From contig NZ_WFLI01000049.1 of assembly GCF_009208555.1 (NCBI RefSeq), forward strand, positions 1 through 36,450: 36,450 nucleotides of DNA, written 5' to 3'. This DNA is from Janthinobacterium violaceinigrum (GTDB lineage Bacteria > Pseudomonadota > Gammaproteobacteria > Burkholderiales > Burkholderiaceae_D). The position numbers and the translations under genes are program-made. Under the pieces are notes generated by a model. That model saw only the letters and a list, made by a program, of their open reading frames with translations. It ran no database searches and was not told the origin of the DNA. This document shows positions 33,175 to 36,450 of this stretch, piece after piece (position 1 is the first letter of the stretch; each line of letters starts with the position of its first letter).

Positions 33175-35385
33175 CTAGAAGACATATTTGAGCGTGGCCA
33201 AAATGTTGCGCGGCGCGCCGAACGTGATGTTGTTGAAGACATCGAGCTGGTTGGCGTAGTAGCGCTTGTCGAACAGATTGTTGACGTTGACCTGCAGCGA
33301 CAACTGGCGGCTGATGTCGTAACGGGCCAGCAGGCTGGCGACGGCGTAGGCGTTCTGGCCCACCTGGACGGGCATGCCCGTGGCGGGATTGCTCACGCTG
33401 GTGTAGCTGCGGCCTTCCCAGTTCACGCCGCCGCCGATGGCCAGCTGCTGCCAGGCGCCCGGCAGCCGGTACTTGGTGTAGAGCTTGAACAGCTTGCGCG
33501 GGTGGGCCGTGTTGATGGCCTTGCCGCTGGCGTCTTCGGTGGAAAACTGCGTCCAGCTGATGCTGGCGTTCCAGCCGGGCGCCAGGTCACCGCTCGCTTC
33601 CATTTCATAGCCCCGGGTGGTGGCGCCATCGATGGTGATGTACGCCTGTTCGCGCGTATTCGGCACGAAGGTGGTGCCGTCGGCGATGGCGAAGTTGTCC
33701 TGCCTGGCGTGGAAGACGGCCAGCGCCGCGTTGACCTTGCCGTCCAGCAGCTCGCCCTTGATGCCCGCTTCGCCGCTCTTGCCTTTCAGGGGCGCCAGGT
33801 AGCCGCCGTGCCGGTCGCGGTAATCCTGCGGATCGAAGATGTCCGTGTAGCTGGCGTACAGCGAGGTTTGCGGCCCCAGGTCCCACACCAGTCCCGCATA
33901 TGGCGTGACGACGCCGCGCTGGCGCTGGGTATAGGCGACATCGGTCCACAGCGACGGCTTGCCGTCGCGCTGCCAGTTGGTGAGGCGCGCGCCGGCGATC
34001 AGCTTGAGCATGGGCGTCAGTTGCAGGCGCGTGACGCCGTAGGCGCTGGTCTGCGTGGTGCGCGTGTCGCTGCCCAGTTGCTGCGGCGCCCACGCCGGTT
34101 CGGGGTAGGCGCCCGTCCAGGCGCGGAAGTCGCCGATGGGCGGCGTGAAGCTGGCGTCGCTGGACAGCCAGCGCATCGTGTGCTCGCCGTGCAGCAGGCC
34201 CACGGCCAGTTCGTGCTGGCGGCCCAGCAGGGTGAACGGTCCCACGGCCGTCAGGTTCACGTCCGTCTGGTGTTCGTCGACGCCGTAGCCGATCACCAGC
34301 GCTTCCAGGCCCAGTCCCGTATGGCGTTCCATGCTGCCGCTCATCCAGTTCAGGTACTGGTCGCCCGTGTTGCTGCGCCGCGTGGCCGAGGCTTGCCATT
34401 TCCAGCCGTTCGCCAGGCGCTGTTCCAGGGTGGCAAAGATGCTGCGCTGCTGCGTGTCCCAGCGGTTCCACTCGGCCGCCGTGGTGGCCGCGCGGTCCCA
34501 GTCGGGCTGCCCGCCATCGGCGTAGAACAGGGGCAGGCCCGACCACTGGTTGCCGCGGTGGCGGTCGCGCTGCTCGCTGGCGCCCACGCTCAGGCGCATC
34601 GCCGCGCCCAGGTCCGCATCGACCACCGCGTAGACGAGCGCCTTGCCGGCGCGTTCCAGGCGGATGAAGCTGTCGCGCTCCTCGGCGCTGACCACCACGC
34701 GCCCGCGCACGGACGCCGCCTCGTTGAGCGGCGCGCTCAGGTCGATCACGCCGTCGCGGCGCTGCCAGGAACCGAGGCCAAGGCTGGCCGAGCCCGTGAA
34801 TGTCCTGCTGTCCGCATGCTTGCGTATCAGGTTGATCGAGGCCGAGGGACTGCCCGTGCCGTTCATCAGGCCCGTGGCGCCGCGCACGATTTCGACGCGG
34901 TCGTAGATGGCCGTGTCGGCCTTGGCTTCGCCCGCGTCGCTGCCGGCCATGGGGATGCCGTCGATCTGCAGCTTGTCGATCTTGAAGCCCCGCGACGAGA
35001 AATAGCTGCGCACGCTGTCGATTTCCTTGGCCGACACGCCGGGCGCGCTGTTGACCACATCGAACACGGAGCGCAGGGCCTGGTCGTCGAGGCGTTCGCG
35101 CGTGATCAGCGACACCGATTGCGGCGTGTCGCGCAGCGACAGGTTCAAGCCCGTGGCGGCCGTGCTGGCGCTGCTGGTATACGAGCCGCTGCCTTCCGTG
35201 CCCGTCTGCGTGCCGGCCGTGACGACGATAGGCGCCAGCGTTTGCGTAGCGTTGGCGGGTGCTTCGGCGCCGGTCTGGCCGTGGGCAGCGCCCGCACCGA
35301 GCAGGCCGGCGGCCAGCGCCAGGTGAAGGGCCAGGACGCCGTGCCGTGGCGGGAAGGGTGGCATGTTGCGGTGCGGATCAGTCAT
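33175..35385 (-). CDS. TonB-dependent siderophore receptor without STN domain (receptor 3)
   Basis: 736 aa from ATG 35385 (alternative ATG 35364; neither has a strong ribosome site). Signal peptide to about residue 36 (AAHG-QT). TonB box LAPIVVTAG follows directly, so there is no STN domain: this receptor is not built to signal through FecR. The plug shows SLRDTPQSVSLITRERLDDQ and YDRVEIVRGATGLMNGTGSP, and the barrel ends LATLKYVF with a terminal Phe. It belongs to the same TIGR01783 siderophore-receptor group as receptors 1 and 2. Its promoter region carries a Fur palindrome, so it is likely regulated by iron only. It lies between two alpha/beta hydrolase genes. Ligand unknown. Confidence 0.94.
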   Translation of the reverse strand: MTDPHRNMPPFPPRHGVLALHLALAAGLLGAGAAHGQTGAEAPANATQTLAPIVVTAGTQTGTEGSGSYTSSASTAATGLNLSLRDTPQSVSLITRERLDDQALRSVFDVVNSAPGVSAKEIDSVRSYFSSRGFKIDKLQIDGIPMAGSDAGEAKADTAIYDRVEIVRGATGLMNGTGSPSASINLIRKHADSRTFTGSASLGLGSWQRRDGVIDLSAPLNEAASVRGRVVVSAEERDSFIRLERAGKALVYAVVDADLGAAMRLSVGASEQRDRHRGNQWSGLPLFYADGGQPDWDRAATTAAEWNRWDTQQRSIFATLEQRLANGWKWQASATRRSNTGDQYLNWMSGSMERHTGLGLEALVIGYGVDEHQTDVNLTAVGPFTLLGRQHELAVGLLHGEHTMRWLSSDASFTPPIGDFRAWTGAYPEPAWAPQQLGSDTRTTQTSAYGVTRLQLTPMLKLIAGARLTNWQRDGKPSLWTDVAYTQRQRGVVTPYAGLVWDLGPQTSLYASYTDIFDPQDYRDRHGGYLAPLKGKSGEAGIKGELLDGKVNAALAVFHARQDNFAIADGTTFVPNTREQAYITIDGATTRGYEMEASGDLAPGWNASISWTQFSTEDASGKAINTAHPRKLFKLYTKYRLPGAWQQLAIGGGVNWEGRSYTSVSNPATGMPVQVGQNAYAVASLLARYDISRQLSLQVNVNNLFDKRYYANQLDVFNNITFGAPRNILATLKYVF

Positions 35386-35438
35386 GATGGTGTATGTGTG
35401 CGCGGGTGGAAGCGTGCACGGCTGGCACGCCATTTAAA

Positions 35439-35459
35439 TGAGAATAGAAATCATTCTCA
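35439..35459 (-). promoter_or_regulatory. Fur box of receptor 3 (perfect inverted repeat)
   Basis: TGAGAAT, a 7-base spacer and ATTCTCA form a perfect palindrome; the central 19 bases match the Fur consensus at 14 positions. It lies just downstream of the -10 of the receptor 3 promoter. Confidence 0.78.
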
Positions 35460-35488
35460 ATAATATGGCGCGGGCAGAATTTACGCAA
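35460..35488 (-). promoter_or_regulatory. sigma70-type promoter of receptor 3
   Basis: On the minus strand TTGCGT (35488-35483), a 17-base spacer and TATTAT (35465-35460, one mismatch to TATAAT), directly followed by the Fur palindrome. Located 75 bases before the start codon. Confidence 0.55.
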
Positions 35489-35518
35489 CAGCTGATGCTT
35501 TTCGCCTTGATGACCTGT

Positions 35519-36450
35519 CTACTTTTCCCAACGCATGGCTTCGATGGCATCGACCACGGTGCGCTCATGCTCGATGAAGAAATCGCTGTGAAAGCCGTTG
35601 CGGATGAGCAGGCGGGTACAGCCGGGCAGGGCGGCGGCCAGGCTGTCGCCATCGGCCAGGCGCAGCGGGCGGAAAATGTCGAAAAACGCCATGCCCTCGG
35701 CCAGGATCGCCGGATCGCTTTGCGGCGACAGCCATGGCAGCAGGTTGCGCAAGGTGCCGGGATCGACGGTGACGACCAGCGCCGGCGCGCGCACGCGGCG
35801 GTAGTCGGGCGAAAAATTGTGCGCGGCCATGTCCATGGCCCGGGCGATGGCGGGCGCCGTATTCGAGCGCACGGCGCCGCCGGGCAGCACTTCCAGGCTG
35901 TTGCGCCAGTTCGCCTCCAGCGCGGGCCACCATTGCTTGTTGACCCGTCTGGCATACGCGATCGAGGCGTCCATCGACGCCAGGTCGGCCGGGCCGGGCG
36001 GGGGCGCCTCGAAGGACAGGCGTTCCGCTTCCTCGCTGTAGCCGCCGCTGGCCAGGTAGTCGAAGGTCGTGTCCAGGTACACGAGCCCCCCCACGCGCTG
36101 CGGGTGGCTGCCGGCGAACAGGGTCAGCTCGTTGCCGGCGACGGAGTGGCCGCCCAGGATGATGCGCTGGACGTGCAGGGCATCGAGCACGGCCAGCAGG
36201 TCGGCCACCAGGGTGGCGGGCGCGTAGCTGATATCGCCGGCAGCATCGGCAGGCAGCGGCTTGCTGGAAGAACCGTAGCCGCGCCGCGTGATGGCCAGCA
36301 CGCGGTGGCGGCGCGCCAGCGCGGGCGCCAGGCTGTCGAAGCCATAGGCGTTGCCGCCCAGGCCGGCCAGCAGCACAATCACGTCGGCATCGCCGCCGCT
36401 GCCCTGCGCCGCGGGCCAGTCGCGCACGTGCAGGCTGACGCCGGGGGCGA
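35519..36450 (-). CDS. alpha/beta-fold hydrolase, 3' part (5' end outside window)
   Basis: The frame stays open to the window edge: before the GTG at 36427 it reads APGVSLHV, which looks like protein, so the real start is beyond 36450. At least 309 residues are visible. Landmarks: VIVLLAGLGGNAYGFDSL (oxyanion region), RRGYGSS, nucleophile elbow GGHSVAGN, a lid region (DYLASGGYSEEAERLS in part), VVTVDPG near the acid position and NGFHSDFFIEHE with the probable catalytic His. This is an epoxide-hydrolase/proline-iminopeptidase-like hydrolase of unknown substrate. If there is a signal peptide, it lies outside the window. It ends 134 bases before the receptor 3 start, in the same direction, but receptor 3 has its own promoter. 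Confidence 0.85.
   Translation of the reverse strand, partial: APGVSLHVRDWPAAQGSGGDADVIVLLAGLGGNAYGFDSLAPALARRHRVLAITRRGYGSSSKPLPADAAGDISYAPATLVADLLAVLDALHVQRIILGGHSVAGNELTLFAGSHPQRVGGLVYLDTTFDYLASGGYSEEAERLSFEAPPPGPADLASMDASIAYARRVNKQWWPALEANWRNSLEVLPGGAVRSNTAPAIARAMDMAAHNFSPDYRRVRAPALVVTVDPGTLRNLLPWLSPQSDPAILAEGMAFFDIFRPLRLADGDSLAAALPGCTRLLIRNGFHSDFFIEHERTVVDAIEAMRWEK

Overview
The window is GC-rich DNA with dense genes and ATG/TGA-coupled gene pairs. The gene families (FecI/FecR/TonB-receptor cassettes, a very large DUF3739-type filamentous haemagglutinin, paoABC, DUF2252, CorA) fit a betaproteobacterium, most likely Oxalobacteraceae (Janthinobacterium/Duganella/Massilia type). That placement is inferred from remembered family style, not from a search.

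Left part (1-14221): the 3' end of a FecR-type anti-sigma gene, then one 12.6 kb gene for a secreted filamentous-haemagglutinin-like protein (4214 aa, TpsA type). It is coupled by a 4-base ATGA overlap to an ECF sigma factor gene. The promoter region of the giant gene shares a -35/-10-like motif (TATCCCTT..CGTCA) with the promoter regions of two STN-domain TonB receptors further right. This suggests that FecI-type sigma factors drive all three.

Middle (14222-18164): a complete paoABC operon for a Tat-exported periplasmic molybdenum aldehyde oxidoreductase (FeS, FAD and Mo subunits). The maturation gene paoD is not next to it. Next (18165-21603) is an island richer in A/T. It holds leftward genes: a DUF4145 (possibly HEPN-like)/Sel1-repeat/SEC-C protein, an unknown 155-aa protein, a small zinc-ribbon gene interrupted by an in-frame TAG, and an unknown 163-aa protein.

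Right part (21604-36450): iron uptake. Two complete cell-surface signalling cassettes (sigma, FecR, STN-containing TonB receptor) point at each other and meet tail to tail at 25697-25748. Each sigma gene has a recognisable promoter overlapped by a Fur box. Further right are a DUF2252 gene and corA (divergent), a possible structured RNA with a strong terminator, an alpha/beta hydrolase, a third TonB siderophore receptor without STN domain but with a Fur-box promoter, and a second alpha/beta hydrolase cut by the window end.

How it fits together: under iron limitation Fur would release the two sigma-FecR operons. Each receptor's STN domain would signal through its FecR to its sigma, which would transcribe that receptor. 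The third receptor would answer to Fur alone. The left FecR and the sigma gene after the haemagglutinin look like the same kind of signalling circuit used for a two-partner-secretion adhesin. Very long open frames antisense to the GC-rich genes are compositional shadows and are not annotated. I saw no tRNA, rRNA, CRISPR array or insertion sequence.
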